DNA of 34,026 bases. Source: Roseovarius azorensis (lineage in GTDB: Bacteria > Pseudomonadota > Alphaproteobacteria > Rhodobacterales > Rhodobacteraceae). The notes beneath the pieces were generated by a model. That model did no database searches. It was not told the origin of the DNA and was given only the letters and a program-made list of their open reading frames with translations. The stretch spans positions 1 to 34,026 of the forward strand of contig NZ_FOAG01000020.1 in assembly GCF_900109455.1 (NCBI RefSeq), given 5' to 3'. Shown in pieces: positions 1-8,740 of the stretch. The position numbers were made by a program, and so were the translations under genes. The first letter of the stretch is position 1, and every line of letters begins with the position of its first letter.

Positions 1-1143
1 TGTTTCGCGGCCGGTGATGCGCTTCAGTTCGATTGGAGCGAGGAATATGTTCTGTTGGGCGGCGTTGAGCACAAGGTCCATGTGGCCCATTTCCGTCTGT
101 GCCACAGCCGCAAGCCTTTCGTCGTGGCCTATCTGAATGAGAAGCAGGAGATGGTGCTTGATGCCTTCGTGCGGGCGCTCGCATTCTTCGGCGGTGTCCC
201 GCGCCGGGTGATCATCGACAACCCCAAAACCATGGTGACCTATGTCTCGCGATCAAAGGACCGGATCTTTCATCCACGCTTTCTTGCCTTGATGAACCAT
301 TATGTCATCGAACCCGTCGCCTGCACTCCAGCGTCGGGTTGGGAGAAAGGTCAGGTCGAGAACCAGGTCCAGTTTCTGCGAGGCGAGCTGTTCACTCCCA
401 GGCTTGCCTTTGACGATCTGGATGCGCTGAATGCCTGGCTGCGGCTGCGGCTGCGCTGCGAGGAGTTGGCAAACCGTCGGCATCCCGATCAGCAGGATCG
501 CACGATTGCCGACGTTTTTGCGAATGAGAAGATCGTGTTGCGCCCGCTGGGTCGCCCCTTTGATGGCTATGTCGAAAAAGCTGTGCGGGTCAGATCTACA
601 TGCTTGGTCCAATATGACAGCAATCGCTACAGTGTGCCGTGCGAACATGCTGGGCGCCACGTCTCATTGCGGGCCTATGCTGACCGGATTGTCGTGGTCG
701 CGGACAATGAGATCATTGCTGAGCACAAACGGAATTTTACGCGCAATATCAGTTATTTCGAACCATGGCACTACGTGCCGTTGCTCGATCGCAAACCTGG
801 TGCCCTGCGTGACGGTGCCCCTTTCCTTGATTGGAAACTGCCCAAGGCAATGGAGCAGATCAAGGATCACTACATGCGCGGATGCGGCGGCGACCGGGAG
901 TTTGTCGACCTGCTTCTGCTGGCACTTGAGCATGGCATCGACGTGGTCGAGACGGCTTGCGACATGGCTTTGGAACAGCGCACCCTGCGCTTGCCCGCGA
1001 TCATCAACCTGGTCAATCAGGTGCTGGAACCTACGATCCCGCCGCTGGAGGACACCCATACCTACCCGCAGCTGACCCTGCGGCCCGAGGCCGATTGCAA
1101 GCGATATGAGGCGCTGTGTGACGCCGGGAAGGCGGCAGCATGA
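1..1143 (+). CDS. istA: IS21-family transposase IstA, 5' truncated by window edge
   Basis: This is the DDE (rve-type) transposase that performs IS21 cut-and-paste or circle integration. The frame is open from base 1, so the N-terminal helix-turn-helix part lies outside the window. Seen directly: the first catalytic Asp in LQFDWSEE near base 31, the second in IIDNPKT near base 214, and the catalytic Glu in [10 protein letters not shown] near base 358. The C-terminal portion is the usual Mu-type barrel region. The stop codon overlaps the istB start (ATGA at 1140-1143), indicating translational coupling. A TTG at 55 could be mistaken for a start, but the catalytic Asp lies upstream of it, so it is not the true start. 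Confidence 0.93.
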   Translation, partial: CFAAGDALQFDWSEEYVLLGGVEHKVHVAHFRLCHSRKPFVVAYLNEKQEMVLDAFVRALAFFGGVPRRVIIDNPKTMVTYVSRSKDRIFHPRFLALMNHYVIEPVACTPASGWEKGQVENQVQFLRGELFTPRLAFDDLDALNAWLRLRLRCEELANRRHPDQQDRTIADVFANEKIVLRPLGRPFDGYVEKAVRVRSTCLVQYDSNRYSVPCEHAGRHVSLRAYADRIVVVADNEIIAEHKRNFTRNISYFEPWHYVPLLDRKPGALRDGAPFLDWKLPKAMEQIKDHYMRGCGGDREFVDLLLLALEHGIDVVETACDMALEQRTLRLPAIINLVNQVLEPTIPPLEDTHTYPQLTLRPEADCKRYEALCDAGKAAA

Positions 1144-1871
1144 ACGCCCTCATCGATCAGTTTGCAGCCCTCAGACTCCATGGGATGGCGGCCTGCGCGG
1201 CAGACCTGCTGTCCGCCCGCACGCCGCCCAGCCTGACGACAGCGTTGAAGACCTTGATCGACGCGGAAACCCAGGAACGCCGCGTGCGGTCCATTCAATA
1301 TCAGATGCGCATTGCCAAATTCCCCCACCACAAGGACTTTGCCACCTTTGATTATGGCGCTGCGACCGTCACCAAAGCGCAGATCGACCCGTTCTGCTCT
1401 GGCCAGTTCACCAAGGACGCGCACAACATCATCCTTGTCGGCGGAACCGGCACCGGCAAAACGCATATCTCGATCGCCTTGGGAACCAACCTGGTCAATC
1501 AGGGCAAGCGGGTTCGGTTCTATAACGCCGTCGATCTGATCAATGCCCTGATCGCGGAGCAGGCTGAGGGAAACACCGGAAAGATCATCAGGCAACTGAC
1601 CGCCCTCGATTGCGTGATCATCGACGAGCTTGGCTATATTCCGTTTCCAAAGTCCGGCGGGTCGCTGCTGTTCCATCTGATCAGCAAACTGTATGAAACC
1701 ACCAGTGTCATCATCACGACCAATCTCGAGTTCGGCGAATGGGTGTCTGTGTTTGGTGACGCCAAGATGACGACTGCCCTGCTTGATCGCGTCACGCACC
1801 ACTGCAGCATCATCGAGACCGGGAACACATCTTTCCGCTTCGCCCAAAGCAAATCCCGCAACAAAACCTGA
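1140..1871 (+). CDS. istB: IS21-family helper ATPase IstB
   Basis: IstB is the AAA+ ATPase that loads on DNA and selects or remodels the target for IstA. At 243 residues it has the normal length for the family. Walker A is GGTGTGKTH at about residues 100-108 and Walker B is CVIIDELGY at about residues 160-168. The sensor region around [10 protein letters not shown] and the arginine-containing ALLDRVTHH segment are also typical. The start ATG overlaps the istA stop. It looks intact and probably functional together with the istA part outside the window. Confidence 0.95.
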   Translation: MNALIDQFAALRLHGMAACAADLLSARTPPSLTTALKTLIDAETQERRVRSIQYQMRIAKFPHHKDFATFDYGAATVTKAQIDPFCSGQFTKDAHNIILVGGTGTGKTHISIALGTNLVNQGKRVRFYNAVDLINALIAEQAEGNTGKIIRQLTALDCVIIDELGYIPFPKSGGSLLFHLISKLYETTSVIITTNLEFGEWVSVFGDAKMTTALLDRVTHHCSIIETGNTSFRFAQSKSRNKT

Positions 1872-1881
1872 ACCCGAAAAA

Positions 1882-1935
1882 GCAAAGCCCACAGACGAGC
1901 CTGCTATTCACAGGCCGCTCGCCTGTGGGCTTTGC
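1882..1935 (+). terminator. Strong hairpin downstream of istB
   Basis: Perfect 13-bp arms at 1882-1894 (GCAAAGCCCACAG) and 1923-1935 (CTGTGGGCTTTGC) enclose a second nested pair, CGAGC 1896-1900 with GCTCG 1917-1921. No T-run follows, so it may act as a transcript-stabilising or read-through-limiting hairpin rather than a classic intrinsic terminator. Confidence 0.55.
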
Positions 1936-1997
1936 CACCTCAGGGGCGGGTCATTTCTAAATGATCAAACCGGGTCAGTTTTGAATGCACATTGACA

Positions 1998-2726
1998 GTG
2001 ATGGTCTCCTTTGCGCACGAAATGGGTCAGCTAAACACGCTGGCGGGGCGAAATCAGCAACTCGCGGCATTGCTGGCAAGGCATCTTGACGAGAAGGATT
2101 TTGCCAAGACAAACGAAGCACTGAACCCATTCGCGATTCTTCGCGACATGGAGGCTTCCGACCGGAAAGCAGCTCAGTGGTTTAACTTCGCGCTGTCGGC
2201 AGTGCGCTCCGGTCGACGTCGTAGATCCAACGTCGACATGCGCAGTCACCTAGAGGAACTGAAGGTCGTCTGGGATGGTTTCCTGCGGCCAAGAGAGATC
2301 GAATTAGACCTCAACTTTGAAGATGGGTTTGCTGCCGAAATCTTAGCGTTTGAAATAGACATCGACAGCATCTTTAACAATCTGATTCTGAATTCATTCG
2401 AAGCCTTTGTCGACGGTATGGGTGGAGGGGAACGGCAGATACGGATCTTCATTTATGCCAAGAGCAAAAAAGAGGTCGGGATCGTCTATGAAGACAATGG
2501 CCCGGGAATTCACAGCTCCATCAAGGACCCGAGTGAGATCTTCGAATTCAATGTCACAACGAAAAAAGATCGTGACGGCAAAGGTACGGGCACTGGCCTG
2601 GGAATGTGGATACTAGAGTCGGTAGTGCGTTCCTACGATGGGACAGTGCGGGCATATCGAAAGACCGAGGATTTTGGCTTTAGGTTGGAATTTTCCTTGC
2701 CAATCGCTAAGAAAAGTGAGGTCTGA
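1998..2726 (+). pseudogene. Sensor histidine kinase, N-terminus removed by IS21
   Basis: The surviving frame encodes a histidine-kinase core. It has an H-box-like SFAHEMGQL (His codon at 2016), an N box NNLILNSFEAF, the G1 box EDNGPGI and the G2 box GKGTGTGLGMWI, in that order. Kinases of this kind autophosphorylate on His and pass the phosphate to a receiver. The open frame enters directly from the IS21 right end, so all sensory domains are missing and any expression would start inside or at the IS border. The next gene, two bases downstream, is a receiver fragment, so these were a two-component pair. A few in-frame codons from the IS end could supply an artificial start (TTG at 1992). Confidence 0.85.
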
Positions 2727-2728
2727 CG

Positions 2729-2920
2729 ATGTTGCTTTACGTGGACGAGGAAGCTGACCAAGGACGGAGAGTCCTGCTTGCGGCTTTCCTATCTGGTCAC
2801 TTTGAAGAAAACGAAGTTCAAACCACGATACCTGAGCCAAACCTTGAAGCGATGATCGAGAAGGTCATCGACTCGCGCTGCGAGGTATTGGTTACCGATT
2901 TTCGGTTAAGTGAGTACAAG
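2729..2920 (+). pseudogene. Response-regulator receiver fragment, 3' end removed by small element
   Basis: The first 64 codons match the start of a CheY-like receiver: the acidic pair in LLYVDEEAD (residues 6-7) and the phospho-acceptor Asp in LVTDFRLSE (residue 57). The reading frame meets the 307-bp inverted-repeat element exactly at codon 65 and stops 11 codons later, so helices 3-5 of the receiver and any output domain are gone. It follows the kinase fragment by two bases, the expected partner order. Confidence 0.8.
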
Positions 2921-3227
2921 TGTCACTGTACCCTAATTAATCAGAATCTGGTTTGAAATTTCCCAACGATTTCAATGGCGATCTGTACCCTTAATTTCCG
3001 TATTGTACCTTTAATTGCAATACTGCACCCTTAATTGCCAGACGGTCGAAACTGTGGAAAACGTAGACGCCTCTAGTGGTGCGGAAACGGACACTGGCCT
3101 TCCAGGGTAGGCGAAACGTTGAGTGACGCCCTGCAGCATGACCTGTGTAAATATTGTAATTAAGGGTACAACTTTTCCCCAAATCGCTCTGAATCCGCAG
3201 ATTCTGATTAATTAGGGTACAGTGACA
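2921..3227. mobile_element. 307-bp non-autonomous element with perfect 30-bp inverted ends
   Basis: Positions 2921-2950 and 3198-3227 are perfect inverted repeats of 30 bp that begin TGTCACTGTACCC and end in ACA. The interior has no convincing coding sequence. TGT...ACA ends plus repeated internal copies of the terminal core are typical of elements moved by rve-type transposases (IS21, Tn5053/TniA, Tn7/TnsB). No target duplication is visible: the left flank ends ACAAG and the right begins GGCGT. The flanks belong to two unrelated broken genes, a receiver and an ISKra4 transposase. It is best described as a MITE-like element at a rearrangement breakpoint; its mobilising partner is unknown. Confidence 0.8.
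2983..3036 (+). repeat. Tandem 20-bp-period motif inside the small element
   Basis: Three copies of TGTACCCTTAATT-like sequence start at 2983, 3003 and 3023, exactly 20 bp apart. The same core occurs in the left terminal repeat at 2927 and inverted at 3158-3171 and in the right end. This gives four sites on the left and two on the right, an asymmetric array like the transposase-binding sites of Tn7-like and IS21-like ends. Confidence 0.8.
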
Positions 3228-3616
3228 GGCGTCGCCCTGTTTCGCAGCACTCGGGTCAACGGAGAGTACGCAGCCTTGATTTCCAGATGCCCTGGCAAGC
3301 CGCACATGCACATCCGGACCCGCGGAACCGCGACCGTGATGCGCCCAAAGAGCGTGTCGATGCTGCGCTCTCGACGATCATGGACGGGAAGATAGCTCCC
3401 GCAAAATTGGCAAACGCGTGAGACCTCACTGATCTCCTCAACCTGGTCCTCCAACAGAACCCGCTGGATCTCCTTCAGGAGCGATTTTCCTTCTGCGAGG
3501 CTTAGTCCGAAATCCTCTTCGGACACCTCAACCGAGTCGCGCTCCACCGTACCCAGATCATGCGATCGTTTCTCGCCCCAGCCGAATTCGGTCTCGATCC
3601 TGATACGAATTTTCAT
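3228..3616 (-). pseudogene. ISKra4-family transposase, N-terminal fragment
   Basis: About 129 codons remain. The start ATG at 3616 has a good ribosome site (AGGAGG) upstream on the minus strand. The sequence shows the zinc-binding CQFCG motif, the VHDRRER segment, IDTLFGRITV and the following PRVRMCMC pair, an order I associate with ISKra4-type transposases. The frame is cut at NRATP by the right end of the 307-bp element at 3227, and the catalytic C-terminal half is absent. The upstream part to about 3770 is probably the ISKra4 left end, which interrupts an IS3 orfA. Confidence 0.65.
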
Positions 3617-3770
3617 CGCTAGTCCTCCTGTCGCTTTTCCAGAAGGCTAGCTGACAATCCGTCCACTTCCCCACCTTCTTTCCACTCCCCAGTGACACGA
3701 GCTTCGACGAGATGGCTGCGCGTCGCGATGACGCTGCGCACGCCATGGGCGGCCGTCGATTTGACACAGG

Positions 3771-3891
3771 GCAAAGGCAATCTGCTGGTCAGTGAACTTC
3801 GATTGCTTCATCGGCGACGGCCCCTCCAGGATGGCCTATCGTAGCCGGAAAATTCTCATTTGGGCTGGTCCAAAGTTTTGGGAGGGGACCA
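3771..3891 (-). mobile_element. IS3-family left-end remnant with start of orfA
   Basis: On the minus strand an ATG at 3811 begins MKQSKFTDQQIAFAL, the usual opening of IS407-group IS3 OrfA, and similarity is lost at about 3770. An IS-end-like sequence (TGGTCCCCTCCC on the minus strand) lies at about 3880-3891. The break at 3770 coincides with the presumed left end of the ISKra4 fragment, implying one IS landed in the other. Confidence 0.6.
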
Positions 3892-3953
3892 AATCTTGGA
3901 CTTGTTGGACTTGCCCCAACGCTGGACCGCTGCCCTGAGCCTCTTCTCGTTTT

Positions 3954-4034
3954 CTAAGCCATCAGATGGCAGGTTGCTCCGATGGATTTCATGAACTCGA
4001 TCGGGGTCTTGTTTCCGATCGATCTGTGTGGTCA
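3954..4034 (-). pseudogene. Transposase C-terminal tail (IS3-like)
   Basis: A short minus-strand frame reads GNKTPIEFMKSIGATCHLMA then stop at 3954. The KTPIEF motif is the common end of IS3/IS481-type integrase-core transposases (R/K-TP-x-EF). Nothing upstream of about 4034 continues it. The rest of 3892-4208 shows no gene that I can support; 4035-4208 is simply the region upstream of the HxlR regulator. Confidence 0.45.
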
Positions 4035-4208
4035 TAGTGCCACGTTGCACAAGAGCGCATCCGGATTGACGTGGATTCAACTACTTGCCAAGTTCGTGCG
4101 CATTTTCGTCAATTTTCAGAGTGGATCTGGTGTCTTGCTTAGGCGGCATGTAGACTCTTTATGTCATGTAAACGAGGCCAGTGAGAGCCAGTTTCGAAGT
4201 CTCGGACA

Positions 4209-5168
4209 ATGAGCTATATAGTACCGGAGAAGAAAGAACGGCTGGAACGCAGCTGCTCCGTGCGAGGAGCGGTTGAGATCGTCCTCGACAGTTGGTCCTT
4301 CTTGATCATACGCGAGGCGTTTTTCGGCGTTCGTCGATTCGACAGGTTTCAGGAGCGGCTTGGCATTCCACGTCAGACACTCTCGACAAGGTTAAACGCA
4401 CTGATCGACAACCTGATTTTTGTCACAGGCCGTAAGGAAGGTGAGCCTGGGAACCAGTATTTCTTTACCGAGCGCGGCAAGGATCTGTTTCCCACCATGC
4501 TGTCACTGATGGAATTTGGCGATGCTTGGCTGCGAGGCGATGGCGAGCCACCGTTGCAGATGATCCATACGACTTGTGGGGCACACATGCATCCGGTGAC
4601 CGTCTGCTCCGAATGCAAGGAACCAGTGGAGACTAACACAGTCCATTTCCGTGATGGCCCCGGCGCAGGATACCTGCCGATAAGCGGACGACCAAAGACC
4701 CGGCGCAGTTCTGATCCAAATGTGCTGGAACGCGTGCGCCCCTGTTCCGTGGCCCGGTCCTTGCAGATCATTGGCGACAAGTGGAGCTTCCTCGTCCTTC
4801 GCGAGGCCTATTTCGGCGTCCGGCGCTACGACGAGATGCGCGAAAAACTCGGGATCGCGAGCAACGTTTTGGCCGACCGGCTGGCGCGGCTGGTCGAGGC
4901 CGGCATCTTCGACAAGGTGCCTTACGGAAACGGGGCAGGGCGATACGAGTACCGTTTCACCGAAATGGGACGCGCCCTCTACAAGCCGATGATCGTCATG
5001 ATGGCTTGGGGTGACAGGTGGCTGAACCCCGGCGCAGCACCGCTGCGGCTGCGCCATCGGACCTGCGGGAATGATTTCACTCCGCAGGTCGTGTGCAGCG
5101 AATGTAAAAAGCCATTAGAGGCGAACCAGACTGACTACACCCTGCATTACAAACTGAGCGTGCCTTAA
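4209..5168 (+). CDS. Tandem HxlR-type transcriptional regulator (two fused HTH units)
   Basis: The 319-residue protein has two full HxlR winged-helix units. Unit 1 (about 12-110) contains RSCSVRGAVEIVLDSWSFL; unit 2 (about 175-272) contains RPCSVARSLQIIGDKWSFL. Each is followed by an identical metal-site-like motif, H-x2-C-x9-C-x2-C: H120, C123, C133, C136 and H283, C286, C296, C299. Typical HxlR regulators are about 110-150 residues, carry one unit and work as homodimers, so this looks like a covalent pseudo-dimer. The conserved Cys at the start of each HTH (C16, C179) is the redox or aldehyde-sensing position in characterised HxlR/HypR proteins. It converges on livM with only six bases between stops and is the obvious candidate to control the catabolic operon. 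The ribosome site before the ATG at 4209 is weak. Confidence 0.9.
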   Translation: MSYIVPEKKERLERSCSVRGAVEIVLDSWSFLIIREAFFGVRRFDRFQERLGIPRQTLSTRLNALIDNLIFVTGRKEGEPGNQYFFTERGKDLFPTMLSLMEFGDAWLRGDGEPPLQMIHTTCGAHMHPVTVCSECKEPVETNTVHFRDGPGAGYLPISGRPKTRRSSDPNVLERVRPCSVARSLQIIGDKWSFLVLREAYFGVRRYDEMREKLGIASNVLADRLARLVEAGIFDKVPYGNGAGRYEYRFTEMGRALYKPMIVMMAWGDRWLNPGAAPLRLRHRTCGNDFTPQVVCSECKKPLEANQTDYTLHYKLSVP

Positions 5169-5174
5169 CCGGAG

Positions 5175-6149
5175 TCAATGGCTGTCCGGATCCTGCCGTT
5201 CCATCATTGCGGATAGACGCGCCTTGGCCTCACCCCAGATACCGCGCCGGAAAAGCATCACGCAGGCCATGAAGATCACGCCAACGACGAGCGAGACGGG
5301 CAGGCCGGAAGTGGCGAGGTAATGCTCGAGCGCCACGACGAAGGTCGAGCCGATTATCGGACCCGCGAATGTGCCGAGGCCCCCGATAAGAGTCATCAGC
5401 ACGACCTCGCCCGACAGGTGCCACGACACGTTACTGAGCGCGGCAAGCTGGAACGACAGCACTTTCAGCGAACCGGCAAGGCCTGACAAGGTGGCCGACA
5501 GAACAAAAGCCATCAGCTTGTAGCGCGCGACATCCAACCCGAGAGAGACGGCGCGCGGCTCGTTCTCGCGAATGGCCGCAAGGATATGGCCGAAAGGCGA
5601 ATGGATGGTGCGCCAGATCAGCAGTAATCCAAGCAAGGCAAGGCTCAGGACGACGAAGTACATGGCCCGGATGTCACTCAGGTCGATCAGGCCCAGCAGT
5701 GTGCCGCGCGGGATAGACTGGATGCCGTCTTCGCCATTGGTGAAAGGCATCTGAACCGCGAGGAAGTAGATCATCTGCGCGAGAGCGAGGGTGATCATGG
5801 CGAAATAGATGCCATGACGCTTGATTCCGATCAATCCCATGACAAGACCGATGAGAGCAGCGAAGGCCATGCCGGCAAGGATCGCGATCTCGAACGGCCA
5901 GCCCCATTCCTTGGCCACGTGCGCCGTAACGTAGGCTGCGCCCCCGAAAAACGCCGCGTGACCAAGCGACAGCAATCCTGCATATCCGAGAACGAGGTTC
6001 AGCGCCGAAGCAAAGAGCACGAAGCAAAACACGTTCATCAGGAACAGCGGATAGACCGTGAAGGGCGCAATCAACAAGGCAACCGCGAGACTCAGCGCAC
6101 TTATCCACTTGAGGGCAGGGGAGTTTAGTAGAGTTAAAAGGGTGGACAT
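5175..6149 (-). CDS. livM: Branched-chain amino acid-type ABC transporter permease LivM
   Basis: One of two inner-membrane permeases of a HAAT-family importer. The 324 residues contain about nine hydrophobic segments and the family signatures LNLVLGYAGLLSLGHAAFFGGAAY (near 50-73, given here as a landmark) and RENEPRAVSLGLDVARYKL, the loop that contacts the ATPases. It starts at the ATG immediately after the livH stop (6150-6152), so the two are translationally coupled. It is the last gene of the leftward livG-livF-livH-livM unit and converges with the HxlR gene. Substrates of this family extend well beyond amino acids to aromatic acids and amides; the operon context favours such a compound. 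Confidence 0.93.
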   Translation of the reverse strand: MSTLLTLLNSPALKWISALSLAVALLIAPFTVYPLFLMNVFCFVLFASALNLVLGYAGLLSLGHAAFFGGAAYVTAHVAKEWGWPFEIAILAGMAFAALIGLVMGLIGIKRHGIYFAMITLALAQMIYFLAVQMPFTNGEDGIQSIPRGTLLGLIDLSDIRAMYFVVLSLALLGLLLIWRTIHSPFGHILAAIRENEPRAVSLGLDVARYKLMAFVLSATLSGLAGSLKVLSFQLAALSNVSWHLSGEVVLMTLIGGLGTFAGPIIGSTFVVALEHYLATSGLPVSLVVGVIFMACVMLFRRGIWGEAKARLSAMMERQDPDSH

Positions 6150-7037
6150 CTAGGCCTCCCGCCCGAAAAGCCCCGCGGGCCTGATGATAAGAACGATCGC
6201 CATGACGACAAAGATCACGATGGTCGAGGCGGAGGGATAGAACGTCTTGGTCAAACCCTCGATCACACCAAGCGACAACCCGGTCAGGATCGACCCGCCG
6301 ATCGAACCGAGGCCACCGATCACCACCACCGCGAAGACGACGATGATGAGATTCGACCCCATTCCAGGGGAAACCTGATAGATCGGGGCTGCCAGCACAC
6401 CCGCGAACCCCGCGAGACCGACGCAGAAACCGTAGGTCAGCGTCAGCATCAGCGGCACATTGATCCCGAAGGCAGTGACAAGCGAGGGGTTCTCAGTTGC
6501 GGCACGTAGCCAGGCTCCAAGGCGGGTTTTTTCGATAACCAGCCAGACGGCGACACAGACGATGACAGCCGCGACGATCACCCAGGCACGGTAGACCGGA
6601 AGGATCATGAAGCCGAGCTTGAATACACCAGCCAGCTGCTCGGGCACAGGATAGGGTTTCCCGGCGGAGCCGTAGATATAGCGGAAGAGCCCTTCGAGCG
6701 CGAGCGCCATGCCGAAGGTGAACAGCAGCGAATAGAGGTGGTCGACTTTGTAGAGATGCCGCAAGGCCAGCCGCTCGATCACGATGCCGAAGAGACCCAC
6801 GATCATCGGTGCGACGAAAAGGGCGGTCCAGTAGTTGATGCCCACGGTGGACAACAGGATCCAGGTAACGAAGGCTCCCATCATGTAAAGCGCGCCGTGG
6901 GCGAAGTTGATCACGTTCAGCATGCCGAAGATGATCGCAAGGCCCAGACTGAGCACCGCGTAGAATGACCCGTTGATCAACCCGAGCATGATCTGCCCGA
7001 GCAAGACGACCATAGGGACGCCGAAGATGTCCGGCAT
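6150..7037 (-). CDS. livH: Branched-chain amino acid-type ABC transporter permease LivH
   Basis: The partner permease of LivM, 295 residues. Signatures seen are GLINGSFYAVLSLGLAIIFG, NFAHGALYMMGAF and the coupling-loop region RAATENPSLVTAFGINV, with alternating hydrophobic helices. I chose the ATG at 7037 because GGGAGGA lies just upstream on the minus strand; an upstream in-frame start at 7061 would overlap livF and place the ribosome site inside the gene. The stop codon abuts the livM start. Confidence 0.93.
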   Translation of the reverse strand: MPDIFGVPMVVLLGQIMLGLINGSFYAVLSLGLAIIFGMLNVINFAHGALYMMGAFVTWILLSTVGINYWTALFVAPMIVGLFGIVIERLALRHLYKVDHLYSLLFTFGMALALEGLFRYIYGSAGKPYPVPEQLAGVFKLGFMILPVYRAWVIVAAVIVCVAVWLVIEKTRLGAWLRAATENPSLVTAFGINVPLMLTLTYGFCVGLAGFAGVLAAPIYQVSPGMGSNLIIVVFAVVVIGGLGSIGGSILTGLSLGVIEGLTKTFYPSASTIVIFVVMAIVLIIRPAGLFGREA

Positions 7038-7050
7038 GGCTTCCTCCCTT

Positions 7051-7755
7051 TCAGACGCCAAGATAGGCGTCGATCTTCGATATATCCGCGCGAAGCGCGT
7101 CGTTGCTGAATTCGTCCACGATACGGCCCTGATCCATCACGTAGTGACGGTCCGCGCAGTTGGTCGCGAAGCGTGTGTTCTGCTCGACCAGAATGATGGT
7201 CAGGCCCATGGACCTGAGCGTGCCCAACGCGCGGGCAATGTCATCGACGATGACCGGGGCAAGGCCCTCGGTCGGTTCGTCGAGCAGAATGAAATCGGCG
7301 CCAGTCCTGAGGATCCGGGCGATCGCCAGCATCTGCTGTTCGCCGCCCGACAGGCGCGTGCCGATCGTCCGGTCGCGGCCCTTGAGGTTGGGAAACAGCT
7401 TGTGGATGTCCTCGATACTCATTCCGCCGGGTTTCACGATGGGTGGTAGCACGAGATTCTCAGCCACGGTGAGGGAAGAGAAGATCCCCCGCTCTTCCGG
7501 GACGTATCCGAGACCGAGCTTCGCGACCCGGTGTGGCGGCGTGGCCAGCAGGTCAGTGCCGTCCAGAACCGCCTTGCCCTTTCTCTGACGCACAACACCC
7601 ATGAGCGTCCGCATCATTGTCGTCTTTCCCGCGCCGTTACGACCCAGCAGGGTGACGACCTCGCCCCGGTTCACGTGAAAGCTGGCCCCGTGCAGGATGT
7701 GGCTTTCGCCATACCAGCTGTGCAAGTCTTCAACCTCGAGCCTGTGGTCAGTCAT
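7051..7755 (-). CDS. livF: ABC transporter ATP-binding protein LivF
   Basis: One of two ATPases of the importer, 234 residues. Walker A is GRNGAGKTT, the ABC signature LSGGEQQ precedes Walker B ILLDEPTEG, and the EQNTRF segment carries the switch region. The start is taken as the ATG at 7755, six bases after GGAGGT; it overlaps the end of livG by eight bases. A GTG two codons earlier would abut the ribosome site and is less likely. Confidence 0.93.
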   Translation of the reverse strand: MTDHRLEVEDLHSWYGESHILHGASFHVNRGEVVTLLGRNGAGKTTMMRTLMGVVRQRKGKAVLDGTDLLATPPHRVAKLGLGYVPEERGIFSSLTVAENLVLPPIVKPGGMSIEDIHKLFPNLKGRDRTIGTRLSGGEQQMLAIARILRTGADFILLDEPTEGLAPVIVDDIARALGTLRSMGLTIILVEQNTRFATNCADRHYVMDQGRIVDEFSNDALRADISKIDAYLGV

Positions 7756-8506
7756 GGGCACCTCCGATATAGGCCTGTCGGACCTCAGGGTCGGCAGAAA
7801 CGATGTCGTACGTGCCTTCGGCGATAATCTCTCCGCGCCGTAGGACCGTGATCGTGTCCGAGATGTCGGCGACCACGGACAGGTTGTGCTCCACCATCAG
7901 CACGGTGCGACCCTGCGCGACCTTCTGGATCAGGGCTGAGGTGCGCTGGATGTCCTCTTGCCCCATGCCGGCCATGGGTTCGTCGAGTAGGATGACCCGG
8001 GGGTTCATCGCCAATGTGGTCGCCAGTTCCAATGCCCGCTTGCGACCGTATGGCAGTTCGATTGCGATCCGTTGCGCGTAGTTCTCGAGTCCGATGTCCG
8101 CGAGAAGCGACATCACCTCTTCATCGTACTTCCTTAGCCGCCTGTCCGAGAGCCAGAAGTCCATCGTCTCACCATGACGCGACTGAAGCGCAATTCGCAC
8201 GTTCTCAAGCACGGAGAGATGCGGAAAGACCGAGGAGATCTGGAACGAACGGACCAGCCCTTGCCTGGCCAGGCTCGCCGGACTCGCATGTGTGATGTCT
8301 GTGCCATCGTAATAAATCTGTCCGGCGGTGGCCGGCAGGAAACGAGTCAGCAGGTTGAAAAGCGTGCTTTTCCCCGCGCCGTTCGGGCCGATCAGAGCAT
8401 GTATCGTTCTTTCGCGAACCGAAAAGTTCACGTCGTTCACGGCCACGAAGCCGCTGAACGACCGAGATAGGCCGCGCGTTTCAAGGATGGCCTTTGCGGT
8501 CTCCAT
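7748..8506 (-). CDS. livG: ABC transporter ATP-binding protein LivG
   Basis: First gene of the leftward transporter unit, 252 residues. Walker A is GPNGAGKST; Walker B is VILLDEPMAG; the signature segment reads LPYGRKRALELA, the variant usual for LivG rather than LSGGQ. The conserved VEHNLSVV switch follows. The start at 8506 has GGGGAGTG upstream; an earlier in-frame start at 8539 lacks this. Transcription probably starts in the intergenic region shared with the binding-protein gene. Confidence 0.93.
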   Translation of the reverse strand: METAKAILETRGLSRSFSGFVAVNDVNFSVRERTIHALIGPNGAGKSTLFNLLTRFLPATAGQIYYDGTDITHASPASLARQGLVRSFQISSVFPHLSVLENVRIALQSRHGETMDFWLSDRRLRKYDEEVMSLLADIGLENYAQRIAIELPYGRKRALELATTLAMNPRVILLDEPMAGMGQEDIQRTSALIQKVAQGRTVLMVEHNLSVVADISDTITVLRRGEIIAEGTYDIVSADPEVRQAYIGGAHD

Positions 8507-8740
8507 TATCACTCCCCAGTTCCCGCAGGCTCGTGGCACTTTTGCGGGTTTTCCCTCATTTCCCTTGACGACGATAATTCATTATAGTCTAATAGTGCAA
8601 GTTAAAATTTTTGAGAACTGAAGTGAGCCACCAAGAAAGCTCCCAAATAAAGGTTGTTTGTGGCTAATATCCAGTAATCACTCTGTAGTAAGTTCATTAC
8701 TGCAACCACAATGCCGCAATACGGTGTATAGGAGGAACGA
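8507..8740. promoter_or_regulatory. Divergent control region between livG and the binding-protein operon
   Basis: For the rightward operon, TTGACG at 8565-8570 and TCTAAT at 8588-8593 are separated by 17 bp, a plausible sigma-70 promoter. Downstream, CAGTAAT 8672-8678 and ATTACTG 8696-8702 form a 7-bp inverted repeat with a 17-bp gap that could be an operator or leader hairpin. The operon start has a strong ribosome site AGGAGG just before 8741. I could not identify a convincing leftward promoter for livG by eye. Confidence 0.5.

Larger units (their letters stand above)
1..1997 (+). mobile_element. IS21-family insertion sequence, left part outside window
   Basis: The element carries istA and istB overlapping by ATGA, the standard IS21 arrangement. 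The right end is placed at about 1997, where the sequence ends in ...TTGACA; IS21 ends begin TGT and close with ACA. Just inside it, two related subterminal motifs (GGGTCA followed by an AT-rich stretch, at about 1948 and 1973) look like the repeated transposase-binding sites known in this family. The left end lies before base 1. The element truncates the histidine kinase gene that follows. Confidence 0.85.

Noticed and set aside
2983..3036. CRISPR-like array
   Set aside because: Only three imperfect 13-14 base motifs at a 20-bp period with no spacers of CRISPR length and no cas genes; they fit transposon-end sites.
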